NCBI RefSeq assembly: GCF_003149185.1
Contig: NZ_QGDO01000002.1
Location: forward strand, 124,001-188,000
Reading direction: 5' to 3'
Length of the DNA: 64,000 bases
Source of the DNA: Sediminitomix flava
GTDB lineage: Bacteria; Bacteroidota; Bacteroidia; Cytophagales; Flammeovirgaceae
Shown: piece by piece, positions 43,749 through 52,578 of the stretch
Position numbering within the stretch: the first letter of the stretch is position 1
How the letters are laid out: each line of letters begins with the position of its first letter
The notes under the pieces: generated by a model
What the model saw: only the letters and a program-made list of their open reading frames with translations
Databases searched by the model: none
Told to the model about the DNA's origin: nothing
Program-made: the position numbers and the translations under genes

Positions 43749-44276
43749 ATGAGAGTTTGGGATAAGGAATTTGTTCCGTATATCAGTAAAGAAAAACTTC
43801 ATAACCGTGTCCAAGAAATGGGAAAACAGCTTACTGCTGATTATGAAGGAGAAAAGCCTGTTTTCATCAGTATCCTTAACGGTGCATTTATGTTTACTTC
43901 AGACTTGTTGAAGGAAACTAAATTGGAGTGTGAAGTTACTTTCGCTAAAATGTCTTCTTACGAAGGAACTGAAAGTACAGGGACAGTTCGTACTCTGATC
44001 GGTGTTGATAATAATATCAAAGGAAAGCACGTAATCATTGTAGAAGACATTGTTGATACGGGTCGTACAATGAAGAAAATGATTGAAGATATTGAGGCTT
44101 TAGAGCCTGCTTCTATCAAAGTAGTAACTTTGCTTTCTAAACCTGATGCAAGAGTTGTAGAAGTACCAGTTGACTATGTTGGTTTCGAAATCGACAACCT
44201 ATTTGTAGTAGGCTATGGCTTAGACTACGACGAATTAGGAAGAAACATCGACGAGATTTTAATCGTTAAAGAATAA
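43749..44276 (+). CDS. hpt: Hypoxanthine phosphoribosyltransferase
   Basis: Purine salvage enzyme converting hypoxanthine (and often guanine) plus PRPP to the nucleotide. 175 residues from the chosen ATG, the family's normal length. PRPP loop VIIVEDIVDTGRTMK, substrate-side LNGAFMFTSDL and the C-terminal VGYGLDYDELGRN are all typical. The frame opens upstream at 43674, but the extra 25 residues are cysteine-rich, unlike the family, and cover the promoter. A terminator follows. Confidence 0.93.
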   Translation: MRVWDKEFVPYISKEKLHNRVQEMGKQLTADYEGEKPVFISILNGAFMFTSDLLKETKLECEVTFAKMSSYEGTESTGTVRTLIGVDNNIKGKHVIIVEDIVDTGRTMKKMIEDIEALEPASIKVVTLLSKPDARVVEVPVDYVGFEIDNLFVVGYGLDYDELGRNIDEILIVKE

Positions 44277-44285
44277 AGCAAGTCA

Positions 44286-44309
44286 GAGAAAGAAGTATGT
44301 TTCTTTCTC
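44286..44309. repeat. Small hairpin after hpt
   Basis: GAGAAAGAA (44286-44294) pairs with TTCTTTCTC (44301-44309) around GTATGT. It is not followed by a T-run and precedes the real terminator, so it may only stabilise the mRNA 3' end. Confidence 0.35.
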
Positions 44310-44325
44310 AAAAAATTATATCTTG

Positions 44326-44370
44326 AATAAGCTCCAATGGTTATCTTGCTATTGGAGCTTATTGCTTTTT
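44326..44370 (+). terminator. Terminator of hpt
   Basis: Perfect 13-bp stem AATAAGCTCCAAT (44326-44338) with ATTGGAGCTTATT (44351-44363), followed by GC and five Ts. Confidence 0.85.
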
Positions 44371-44402
44371 AGACTATTGTATAACATATAACGTTGAAGA
44401 CC

Positions 44403-45068
44403 ATGGCTTTAAATTTAGGAAGGTTAAAAGAACTGGTCGCACAAGGTGAAGGGGAACATATCGAGTTCAAGAATAAAGCAGCAGACCCTGTCAAAATCAT
44501 GAAAGAGGTTGTTGCTTTTGCTAATAAATCGGGTGGATACTTGATCGTGGGCGTCACAGATGACGGAGGAATAAAAGGTGTAAAAGATGCTATGGAAGAG
44601 ATGTTTGTTTTAGAGCAAACAATTGCATCTTATTGCAAACCCGTTGTCAATTACGATGCTTTTACCGTAAATATAAATGCCCACAAACAGGTAGTGGTTT
44701 TCAAAATTCATGAAAATGAACGAAAGCCCGTTTTCTTGCTATACAACAAAAATAAGAAGATCGGCAAAGCATATATCAGAGTTGAAGACCGAAGTGTACA
44801 AATGAGTCCTGAGCTAAGGTCCATCATGAAAGCAAGATGGCGAGGCGACGAAGGCTTATTTTCCTTTGGCGAGAAAGAACGTAAACTTATGCAGTTTATG
44901 GAAAACAACCCGAAAACCACCGTTGAAGAGTTTAGCAAGTCAGAAAATATCCCTCTAAAAGAAGCTGCAATGCTTTTTGTACAACTGACTATTTCAAATG
45001 TACTTGAAGTGATACCTGGTGAAATGAGTGATTACTTCATGTTGGTAGAAAAAGATGATGAAGTATAA
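44403..45068 (+). CDS. AlbA_2/Schlafen-like DNA-binding-domain protein
   Basis: 221 residues from the ATG at 44403 (a TTG three codons earlier also opens the frame). The N-terminal 110 residues carry the AlbA_2 signature: EGEHIEFKNK, VVAFANKSGGYLIVGVTDDG, and KVYIRVEDRS-like KAYIRVEDRSVQMSPE. A C-terminal winged-helix-like segment follows (MQFMENNPKTTVEEFSKSENIPLKEAAMLFV). Such proteins are usually ATP-binding or nucleic-acid-binding regulators. It lies between the hpt terminator and the XRE gene. Confidence 0.75.
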   Translation: MALNLGRLKELVAQGEGEHIEFKNKAADPVKIMKEVVAFANKSGGYLIVGVTDDGGIKGVKDAMEEMFVLEQTIASYCKPVVNYDAFTVNINAHKQVVVFKIHENERKPVFLLYNKNKKIGKAYIRVEDRSVQMSPELRSIMKARWRGDEGLFSFGEKERKLMQFMENNPKTTVEEFSKSENIPLKEAAMLFVQLTISNVLEVIPGEMSDYFMLVEKDDEV

Positions 45069-45233
45069 GGAAGCAAGACATGTTTCCTTTTTTTAATACT
45101 TCTACACACATTTATCTCAATCATCTAAGGACTTACAGCTGTGCTTTTTAGTACAATTCTGCTAAATTGCAGGACTATTGGAAAAAGGCGATTTTCATAT
45201 CCCTTTATGAGTGATTGAATTGAAAAGAAGCAT

Positions 45234-46022
45234 ATGTTTTTTAATCAGAATATCCGTTACTTACGCAAACTTCACCAATTAACCCAAGCTGAATTGGCGA
45301 AAGAAATTGGCTTAAGTAGAAAAAATATAAGTGCCTACGAAGACCGCTCTCAACCTAAGTTGAATGTTCTTCTAAAAATAGCACAACATTTTAATGTCTC
45401 TGTAGATCATCTTCTTACTCGAAACTTGGGTGAAGAAGCCATCAAAGCGAGTTCTGTCGTTGAAGAAAATGAAAAATTCACTTCTGGAACAAATCTCAGA
45501 GTCCTAAGTATCACCGTAGATCATGACAATAACGAAAACATTGAGCTAGTTCCTCAGAAAGCTTCTGCTGGTTACGCAAGTGGTTTTGCTGATCCAGAAT
45601 TTTTGAAAGAACTGCCAAAATTTCAATTACCATTCCTTTCTGCCAATAAAACCTATCGTGCTTTTGAAGTAAAAGGGGATTCCATGTTACCGCTTCTACC
45701 CGGAAGTATTGTGATTGGAGAATTGGTTTTGGATTGGAATGAGCTTCGTGAAGGTGAAATCTGTGTAGTCATCGCAAAATCAGAAGGCGTCGTTTTGAAA
45801 AAAGTATACGACAAGCTGAAAGAGCGTAACAGCTTCCTATTGAAATCAAATAACCCTCAATATCCTCACTTTGAACTTCCTATTGATGAAATTCAAGAAG
45901 TTTGGAGATATTCTGCGCACATCGCTTCTAGTTTCCCTGAAGATGTGATGGATAGAGATGATTTGAATCAGACCATTGAGCGTTTGAAAGATGAAATCTA
46001 CGAACTGAATCATCAGAAATAA
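45234..46022 (+). CDS. XRE-HTH repressor with S24 (LexA-like) autoprotease domain
   Basis: 262 residues: N-terminal cro/cI-type HTH (LTQAELAKEIGLSRKNISAYE, about 16-36), a linker, then an S24 peptidase domain with nucleophile Ser150 (KGDSMLPLLPG) and base Lys189 (GVVLKKVY). An Ala112-Gly113 bond in KASAGYASGF is a good candidate cleavage site. A short coiled coil ends the protein (LNQTIERLKDEIYELNHQ). Architecture suggests a stress-inducible repressor, as in cI/LexA-type regulators. No prophage genes are nearby. pepT follows after 45 bp. Confidence 0.85.
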   Translation: MFFNQNIRYLRKLHQLTQAELAKEIGLSRKNISAYEDRSQPKLNVLLKIAQHFNVSVDHLLTRNLGEEAIKASSVVEENEKFTSGTNLRVLSITVDHDNNENIELVPQKASAGYASGFADPEFLKELPKFQLPFLSANKTYRAFEVKGDSMLPLLPGSIVIGELVLDWNELREGEICVVIAKSEGVVLKKVYDKLKERNSFLLKSNNPQYPHFELPIDEIQEVWRYSAHIASSFPEDVMDRDDLNQTIERLKDEIYELNHQK

Positions 46023-46067
46023 TCAACGAAAACAAGCTTGAGAGGCTAGAAATATAAACATTGAGCA

Positions 46068-47300
46068 ATGAGTAAACTGAAAGAAAGATTTATAAAATAC
46101 GTTCAGTATGATACTGAATCTGTACCTGGAGTTGAGCAAATTCCAAGTACAGCTAAACAATTTAACCTAGCAAAAGACCTTGCTGAAGAGTTGAAAGAAA
46201 TTGGAATGACAGATGTTTCAATTGATGACAACTGTTACGTTATGGCTACGCTTCCCGCCAATGTAGAAGAGAAAGTACCAACTATCGGCTTTGTCGCTCA
46301 CGTTGATACATCTCCAGATCTTACAGGTAAAGATGTAAAGCCACAAGTTTGGGAAAACTACGATGGTAAGGATATTGTCTTGAACAAAGAACAAAACATT
46401 GTCCTTTCAGTAGAAGATTCTCCTTTATTGAAGAATTATGTAGGTCAAACGATCATCACTACTGATGGAACTACCCTCCTTGGTGCAGATGATAAAGCAG
46501 GTGTTGCAGAAATTGTAACAGCAATGGATTACTTGATTCAGCATCCTGAAATTAAACACGGAGATATCAAAGTTTGCTTCACTCCTGACGAAGAAGTAGG
46601 TAGAGGTGCAGACTTATTTGATGTTGAAAAGTTTGGTGCTGATTGGGCTTATACTCTTGATGGAGGCCCACTTGGGGAATTCGAATATGAAAACTTCAAT
46701 GCGGCTTATGCAGAGCTAACTTTCATTGGTCATAATGTACACCCAGGTACAGCTAAAGACACAATGATCAACTCCATGATGACCGCGGCTCGTTTTATCA
46801 ATGCTTTGCCGGCCAATGAAGTACCAGAACATACTGAAAAATACGAAGGTTTCTTCCACTTACTTCAAATGGAAGGTGGTGTAGAGAAGACTACTCTAAA
46901 ATATATCATTCGTGATCACGATCGTCAATTGTTCGAAGACCGCAAAACATTGATGAAAGAAATCGTGAAAGAAATGAATGCATCTTTTGCTGAACCAATG
47001 ATTGAATTGGTGATCAAAGATCAGTACTACAACATGAAAGAAAAAGTAGTACCGAATATGCAGATTGTAGAATTGGCTTTACAAGCTTACGACGAGCTTG
47101 GAGTGCCAAAAGATGTAAAAGCTATTCGTGGAGGAACTGACGGCGCAAGACTTTCATACATGGGATTACCTTGTCCGAATATCTTTGCTGGAGGTCATAA
47201 TATGCACTCTCGCTACGAATTCGTTCCTTTAGAAACAATGGAGAAATCTGTGGAGGTTATCTGTAGAATTGTAGCATTGAACTACGAAAGATTTAAATAA
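46068..47300 (+). CDS. pepT: Peptidase T (tripeptide aminopeptidase)
   Basis: Cytosolic dizinc M20 peptidase removing N-terminal residues from tripeptides. 410 residues with zinc ligands in FVAHVDTSPD, LGADDKAG, CFTPDEEVGRGAD, TLDGGPLGE and the C-terminal AGGHNMHSRYEFV. Length and order match PepT exactly. It may be co-transcribed with the upstream S24 repressor gene (45-bp gap, no hairpin between). A terminator follows. Confidence 0.95.
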   Translation: MSKLKERFIKYVQYDTESVPGVEQIPSTAKQFNLAKDLAEELKEIGMTDVSIDDNCYVMATLPANVEEKVPTIGFVAHVDTSPDLTGKDVKPQVWENYDGKDIVLNKEQNIVLSVEDSPLLKNYVGQTIITTDGTTLLGADDKAGVAEIVTAMDYLIQHPEIKHGDIKVCFTPDEEVGRGADLFDVEKFGADWAYTLDGGPLGEFEYENFNAAYAELTFIGHNVHPGTAKDTMINSMMTAARFINALPANEVPEHTEKYEGFFHLLQMEGGVEKTTLKYIIRDHDRQLFEDRKTLMKEIVKEMNASFAEPMIELVIKDQYYNMKEKVVPNMQIVELALQAYDELGVPKDVKAIRGGTDGARLSYMGLPCPNIFAGGHNMHSRYEFVPLETMEKSVEVICRIVALNYERFK

Positions 47301-47328
47301 GAAGTGCTAAACTTCTAAAAATAAATGA

Positions 47329-47359
47329 GCCCTTAACAATTGATGTTAAGGGCATTTTT
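47329..47359 (+). terminator. Terminator of pepT
   Basis: Perfect 10-bp stem GCCCTTAACA (47329-47338) with TGTTAAGGGC (47344-47353), then ATTTTT. Confidence 0.88.
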
Positions 47360-47383
47360 GTATCACATTGTACTATACAAGCG

Positions 47384-48226
47384 TTATTTAGTACTAAATG
47401 TAATTTGATAGTTATCTTTAACAGCCTCTAAAATTGTATTCAACTTCAGTGTCTTTCCTCTTTTATAAAAGACATTCAGTTTTTTAGACTGCATATTACC
47501 TTCTTCAATTTCCCCTGACTTGATAGCACTCACAGCCAAGTTGTAATATTGTAAAGCTGATAATTCCTTTATATCTACTTTTTCAGCAAGCCCTTCGCCT
47601 TCTAAAGGAAGTGGAGCTGAAATTGTACGTATCCCTCTTGTACTATTCGCATTCAAATGCTTAGACATTCTTCTTTCAACTTGACTTTTCTTATAAATGA
47701 ATCCATTTACAGGATCTGTCGTTTCTAGGAAGAGCTTTTTCCCTTCTTTGGTCTGGACCGTGATAAAAGCATGAACGTCACTAGAATAAAGTTGATATTC
47801 AATACCGTTTCTCTCAAAGATATGGGCAAACAATAATGAACCTGACAAACAACCGAACTCTTTCGTTTCAAACATATCAGCGAAAAGACTTTCTCGATTG
47901 TAATGTACCAAATGAGTTCTATGCAATTGGTTGAACAATTTTCTGATTGCTCTAAACTCACCTTTTTTAGATTTCCAAGTAGCAAATTCATCACTGATTG
48001 AGTCAATCTCATTTTCAATCACTTTGATTCTGCTACCTCTAATAGAAGTACTTGGAGCTAAACCTAAATAAAGAATATTCTCGCCTGTATTGATCTGCTC
48101 AGGGTGATTTAAAACAAAATGTTCAAGAGGTGAATTTGTAGCTGTACGTGGGAATACTTCTTGAGCATTTGTGCTTAATGCCATGTTTAAAACGATGAAG
48201 ATCAATATGGATACGAGAGTTTTCAA
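47384..48226 (-). CDS. Secreted transglutaminase-like cysteine protein
   Basis: 280 residues with a signal peptide ending STNAQ; the start is TTG (MKTLVSILIF). A transglutaminase-like core is visible: GCLSGSLLFAHIF with Cys126, SSDVHAFITV with His152, and LETTDPVNG with Glu168/Asp171. It is the second TGase-like protein of the window, unrelated in sequence outside the triad to the one at 24429-25718. It is probably periplasmic. Substrate unknown. No operon partner. Confidence 0.68.
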   Translation of the reverse strand: MKTLVSILIFIVLNMALSTNAQEVFPRTATNSPLEHFVLNHPEQINTGENILYLGLAPSTSIRGSRIKVIENEIDSISDEFATWKSKKGEFRAIRKLFNQLHRTHLVHYNRESLFADMFETKEFGCLSGSLLFAHIFERNGIEYQLYSSDVHAFITVQTKEGKKLFLETTDPVNGFIYKKSQVERRMSKHLNANSTRGIRTISAPLPLEGEGLAEKVDIKELSALQYYNLAVSAIKSGEIEEGNMQSKKLNVFYKRGKTLKLNTILEAVKDNYQITFSTK

Positions 48227-48444
48227 TAGGCTACTTAATGTTTAGTTCAATTGTTATTTTGATGTAACACAAATGTAACATTAAATTAACATTAAGCAAA
48301 ATGAAAAAGTGTTTGTTGTACTTTTTTACATCAGAATCATTAATTATGATTGATAAAAGTCAGATTTCATTGCACTTTACTAAGTAATATTTAGTTTACA
48401 TTAAATTCACATTTATAATGAACCAAGTTATAAATGGACTATTT

Positions 48445-48476
48445 TTTGATTTTAATTTGTATTAATGATATGTTTG
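48445..48476 (+). promoter_or_regulatory. Promoter of the methyltransferase gene (-33 and -7)
   Basis: TTTG (48445-48448) and TATGTTTG (48469-48476) are separated by 20 bp, the Bacteroidota spacing. Both elements match. The start codon lies 31 bp further on. This is the most complete promoter seen in the window. Confidence 0.68.
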
Positions 48477-48507
48477 CGAAATTTTATTTAATCCAAAATG
48501 AAGGGAG

Positions 48508-49260
48508 ATGGGAAATGAAATGAAGGCAAATTTGAATGGTTTGTTACCAGAAAAAGACCCTATGGGCTTTGCAATCAAAGATTATTTTGAGAAAAAAGAT
48601 AAATCCATTGAGGTGACAGTCCTTTCAGACTTCAGTGATCCTGATGTAATTCCATGTGAGTTGTTATTTCGTTCAAAAGCCAAAATGCCTAAAGCAGAAC
48701 AAGTTGCCTTAGAACATTGTAAAGGAGAGGTTTTAGACATTGGAGCTGGTGCCGGTTCTCATGCACTCGAATTACAAAAAATGGGTTTAGAGGTAACTGC
48801 AATGGATATTTCAGGCCCAGCACTAGAAGTAGCCAAGAAGAGAGGAGTAAAGAAAACCCTACACCAAAACATATTCACTTACGAAGCAAAAAAATACGAC
48901 ACGCTTCTTCTCATGATGAATGGTATTGGCTTAGTTGAAAACCTTGAAGGCCTAGAGTCATTTTTGAAGCATTGTAAAAAAATATTGAAAGAAGATGGTC
49001 AGATTATCTTTGACTCATCAGATATTCTTTACCTCTATCAAGATGATGACGGATCATTTGTGGTTGACTTAGCTGGAGATTACTACGGCCAGCTTAAATA
49101 TAAAATGAAATACAAAGATATTGAGGGAGATGAATTTGGTTGGCTTTATGTCAGTTATCCTGTTTTGGAAGAATATACCGAAAGACTAGGATATAATCTT
49201 GAAGCCCTTTATGTTGGCGAACATGATGAATTTACAGTAAGACTGACCCTAAAAAAGTAG
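48508..49260 (+). CDS. Class I SAM-dependent methyltransferase
   Basis: 250 residues. Motif I is VLDIGAGAGSHALELQ, followed by an acidic loop VTAMDISGPALEVAK and motif IV-like YDTLLLMMNGIGL. The C-terminal part has no substrate signature I recognise. An in-frame ATG four codons later (48520) is an alternative start. A full -33/-7 promoter precedes it and a long-armed terminator follows, so it stands alone. The methyl acceptor is unknown. Confidence 0.8.
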   Translation: MGNEMKANLNGLLPEKDPMGFAIKDYFEKKDKSIEVTVLSDFSDPDVIPCELLFRSKAKMPKAEQVALEHCKGEVLDIGAGAGSHALELQKMGLEVTAMDISGPALEVAKKRGVKKTLHQNIFTYEAKKYDTLLLMMNGIGLVENLEGLESFLKHCKKILKEDGQIIFDSSDILYLYQDDDGSFVVDLAGDYYGQLKYKMKYKDIEGDEFGWLYVSYPVLEEYTERLGYNLEALYVGEHDEFTVRLTLKK

Positions 49261-49288
49261 AGTCAATCATCTAAAAATATCTTCTTTG

Positions 49289-49348
49289 AAATCTGGGTGG
49301 GAATTGTGCTGAAAGAATCAACGCATTATTTCGCCCAGATTTTTTTTA
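49289..49348 (+). terminator. Terminator after the methyltransferase gene
   Basis: AAATCTGGG (49289-49297) pairs with CCCAGATTT (49334-49342) across a long loop of 36 bases, with two further closing pairs possible, then a T-run. The long loop makes it weaker than others here. Confidence 0.6.
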
Positions 49349-49368
49349 ACCATTAAATCAGAAAACCT

Positions 49369-51063
49369 ATGCTAGAACTAACAAGAGCGCAAGAATCGCG
49401 AGCGGCAATTGAAAGACTATATGTCGTGATGAGACACCTCTTCAATAGAGGATACTATAAACCCGGAGGAGCTTCAGGACAAGCCATAAAAAATGATTTA
49501 TTGGTTTTGTCTCCTGAAATATATGGCTCAATGAAAGATCAGACCAAAGTAGAACTTGATGGCTTGGTTTATGTGATCGATAGATTACCAAAAGGCATAG
49601 AAGAGTGTCGATTTATTAAACTCGTTTCTGAAGAAGGCTATGAAAAATCCACATTCAATAAAATTATTCCATCAGCAAGAAGACGTAATTGCTATCGAGT
49701 TGATCGAGAAAATATGCTTATTGAAGTCACTAGAGGACGCAGTGAAATCTATGACGTCCTTACCCACCTTACTTTTTTATATCTAGAAGCTGATAAAATT
49801 GTCAGAAATGCTCAAGATTCTAAGAAAAGATTGTTGAGAGAATGGCAAAAACTTGAAGAGATTGTTACTGGAAAAGAGAAAATAACAACTCAAAATGAGG
49901 AGATAGCATTCACCTATTTAAGTACAATTCTTGGTCGTACTTTTGATGAAACCAAAAGAGCTCACGCTAGACTTGTCGCAAATGATGATAAAAATAATGG
50001 GCTTTTCCACATTGTATATTGGTTAGGAAAAGTAGCTCTAAACGAGTTTCAGAATGAGGAAGATCGTGAAATTACATTCTCACCAACCCTAAGAGCTAGA
50101 ATTGGACATCATATTTATGGAGAACAATGGGCAAATAAGATTAAAGGTCTACTTCATGAACATAACTTATTAGAGCGACCAATCCATATTGTAAGTGCAA
50201 ATTTACATTCTGTGATGAATAGCCTTTATGCTTATGCAGCACTTAAAGAGCACTTTGGAGATAATAAAGATTTAATTGAGATAGTTTCTGAGCTAAGTAA
50301 AACTCAATCGGCAAAACTTCGAAAAGAGATCGAGAATTATGCACTCCAATACGGAATGTACGTAGTTGACGATGATAATGGAACACATATTACGGCTCAA
50401 ATATTTGATCTTGAAAAAGTAAATGTAGACTTATTACCCGAAGGAATTACGGCTAATAAAACAAGCCTCAAAAAACTGAAACCTGTCATCATTCTGATGG
50501 ATTACGCCTTTGGTGAGCAAGCCTTCGAGACTATGGATGAACTCTTAAAACCTTTTGAGGATAGCAAAAAACTCAAAATGAATGTAGAGTCGATCTCAAT
50601 CATGGGGAAAGCAGGTATACTTCATGGTGGTAAAGGAGATCTTATGATTCCGACTGCTCATATTTTTGAAGGAACTGCTGATAACTATCCTTTTGAAAAT
50701 GATCTCACGAAAGATGATTTCAAAGATGTAAGTGATTTACAAGCTTTTGAAGGGCCAATGATTACGGTGCTAGGAACCTCACTTCAGAACAAAGACATTT
50801 TAGCTTTTCTTAGAAATTCATCTTGGGGAGCTATTGGTCTAGAAATGGAAGGTGCTCATTACCAAAAAGCGATACAAGCCGCATCAAAAATTAGGAAAAA
50901 TATAAAACCAGATGTGACGCTAAGGTATGCCTATTATGCTTCTGATAATCCTCTTCAGACAGGACATACATTAGCTTCAGGAAGCTTAGGTATGACAGGT
51001 GTAAAACCAACTTATGCAATCACTCTGAAGATTTTGGAGAAAATTTTAACCTCGAAAGCATAA
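49369..51063 (+). CDS. Bacteroidota-specific protein with nucleoside-phosphorylase-like C-terminus
   Basis: 564 residues, no signal peptide. I believe this is a DUF6909-type protein, a family of unknown function. The N-terminal 330 residues are mostly helical and basic. From about 370 the pattern follows the nucleoside phosphorylase/nucleosidase fold: PVIILMDYAFGEQAF, ISIMGKAGILHGGKGDLMIP, and GLEMEGAHYQ with Glu492-Met493-Glu494, the hallmark of ribose 2'-OH binding in MTA/SAH nucleosidase and PNP-like enzymes. An N-glycosidic bond-splitting activity is therefore a reasonable guess, but no family link is proven. A strong terminator follows. It is monocistronic. Confidence 0.65.
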   Translation: MLELTRAQESRAAIERLYVVMRHLFNRGYYKPGGASGQAIKNDLLVLSPEIYGSMKDQTKVELDGLVYVIDRLPKGIEECRFIKLVSEEGYEKSTFNKIIPSARRRNCYRVDRENMLIEVTRGRSEIYDVLTHLTFLYLEADKIVRNAQDSKKRLLREWQKLEEIVTGKEKITTQNEEIAFTYLSTILGRTFDETKRAHARLVANDDKNNGLFHIVYWLGKVALNEFQNEEDREITFSPTLRARIGHHIYGEQWANKIKGLLHEHNLLERPIHIVSANLHSVMNSLYAYAALKEHFGDNKDLIEIVSELSKTQSAKLRKEIENYALQYGMYVVDDDNGTHITAQIFDLEKVNVDLLPEGITANKTSLKKLKPVIILMDYAFGEQAFETMDELLKPFEDSKKLKMNVESISIMGKAGILHGGKGDLMIPTAHIFEGTADNYPFENDLTKDDFKDVSDLQAFEGPMITVLGTSLQNKDILAFLRNSSWGAIGLEMEGAHYQKAIQAASKIRKNIKPDVTLRYAYYASDNPLQTGHTLASGSLGMTGVKPTYAITLKILEKILTSKA

Positions 51064-51084
51064 AAAATTATACTAATAATGATT

Positions 51085-51123
51085 TAAGGGTAAGGAAAAG
51101 CGATTTCCTTACCCTTATTTTTT
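51085..51123 (+). terminator. Terminator of the DUF6909-like gene
   Basis: Perfect 14-bp stem (51085-51098 with 51104-51117) around a 5-base loop, then six Ts. Confidence 0.92.
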
Positions 51124-51214
51124 CACAGAAAACATATCCAATTCTTTATACTAAAAAGTTCATAATTAATACAATGGTAACATCTAAGATTATCATATTA
51201 TACACTTTAAGTCA

Positions 51215-51222
51215 TACTTTTG
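51215..51222 (+). promoter_or_regulatory. -7 box of the Na/Pi symporter gene
   Basis: TACTTTTG is an exact TAnnTTTG match, 50 bp ahead of the start codon. No clear -33 element. Confidence 0.5.
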
Positions 51223-51272
51223 CCTCACAATAAATTTTTTAAACTTTGAGTTCCATCTAATGCTTTAATAGA

Positions 51273-52445
51273 ATGGTAAATAACAGAGCAGTTCAATTTA
51301 TTGGAAGACTGTTTAAAGTGCTTGTAGTATTATTTGTCTTTTTAGTTGCCCTAGAACTGATGAGCAAAGGTTTTAAACTTTTGGGAGGTGATACGGCCAA
51401 AGACATTTTTAGTGTAACTGACAATCCATTTATTGGATTACTTATTGGAATGTTGTCTACTGCTATTATTCAAAGTAGCTCAACTTCTACTTCTATGATT
51501 GTTGCTATTGTAGCTTCTGGTTCACTCACGCTTCATCAAGCGGTTCCTATGATTATGGGAGCCAATATTGGTACGAGCGTTACGAGTACCATTGTTGCTC
51601 TTGGTCACATGGGTGACAAAAAAGAATTTAGGAATGCAATCAGTGCAGCCACCGTACATGATTTCTTTAATCTGATTGTAGTTACAATTCTTTTTCCACT
51701 CCAAATCACAACACACTTCTTATCTAATCTTGGAGGTTCTTTAGCAGATTTCTTCTATGATATAGGTCTTAGTGGTTCTGGAGAAGTATTTAATATTCTT
51801 TCTGTCACTGTAAAACCAGCAGCAGGTTTTCTCGGAGGACTCATCGAGTATAACCACTTTCTAATGATTGGTCTTGGTGTCGTGATCTTGTTCATTTCTT
51901 TAAGAGTTTTCACCACTTTGCTAAAGTCATTCTTTGTGGGTACATCTCAAGAGAAAATGGAACAAATCGTCTTTGGAAGCCCTATAAAATCATTAACATG
52001 GGGAACTCTCATTACTGCTGGAGTTCAATCTAGTTCTGTAACTACAGCTCTTGCTGTACCTTTAGTTGCAGCAGGAAAAGTCAATTTGAAACAAGTATTT
52101 CCATTTTTGATGGGGGCAAATATTGGAACAACGGTTACAGCATTGCTTGCTGCTCTTTCACAAAACGAAGCAGCACTTGCCATAGCATGTTGTCACTTAT
52201 TATTCAATTGCCTTGGGGTTGGTATTCTATTCCCTATTCAATTCATTAGAAACATACCTATTTTCTTGGCAGAACGTCTTGGTAAATTATCTGAAAAATA
52301 TCGTTTTATAGGCTTAGTCTATATTTTGGTCGTCTTTTTCTTGATTCCTTTCTCATTGATTTATGCTACATCAGAAGAGTTTGGAACTTATGATGTTTCT
52401 AGAAATACACAAGAAGAGACGCTTGCCAAAAGAGAACAGATATAA
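51273..52445 (+). CDS. Na+/phosphate symporter family protein
   Basis: 390-residue polytopic membrane protein of the NptA/PNaS type. The duplicated family signature is present twice: QSSSTSTSMIVAI with GANIGTSVTSTIVAL in the first half and QSSSVTTALAVPL with GANIGTTVTALLAAL in the second. The PhoU-like C-terminal domain of longer relatives is absent. Role: sodium-driven phosphate or organic anion transport. Single gene with promoter and terminator. Confidence 0.88.
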   Translation: MVNNRAVQFIGRLFKVLVVLFVFLVALELMSKGFKLLGGDTAKDIFSVTDNPFIGLLIGMLSTAIIQSSSTSTSMIVAIVASGSLTLHQAVPMIMGANIGTSVTSTIVALGHMGDKKEFRNAISAATVHDFFNLIVVTILFPLQITTHFLSNLGGSLADFFYDIGLSGSGEVFNILSVTVKPAAGFLGGLIEYNHFLMIGLGVVILFISLRVFTTLLKSFFVGTSQEKMEQIVFGSPIKSLTWGTLITAGVQSSSVTTALAVPLVAAGKVNLKQVFPFLMGANIGTTVTALLAALSQNEAALAIACCHLLFNCLGVGILFPIQFIRNIPIFLAERLGKLSEKYRFIGLVYILVVFFLIPFSLIYATSEEFGTYDVSRNTQEETLAKREQI

Positions 52446-52466
52446 GATTTACAATCTTCTTAAATG

Positions 52467-52505
52467 AAAAAGCCATGTTATCAGAAGTGATAGCATGGCT
52501 TTTTT
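52467..52505 (+). terminator. Terminator of the Na/Pi symporter gene
   Basis: A 17-bp stem with one G-T wobble (52467-52483 with 52488-52504) around GAAG, then a T-run. Confidence 0.92.
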
Positions 52506-52578
52506 GCTAATAACACTAAACCAAGAATTACTTTTCACTATTTTATCCAACAATCTCGTAAAATAGAAGGTTGGTATA

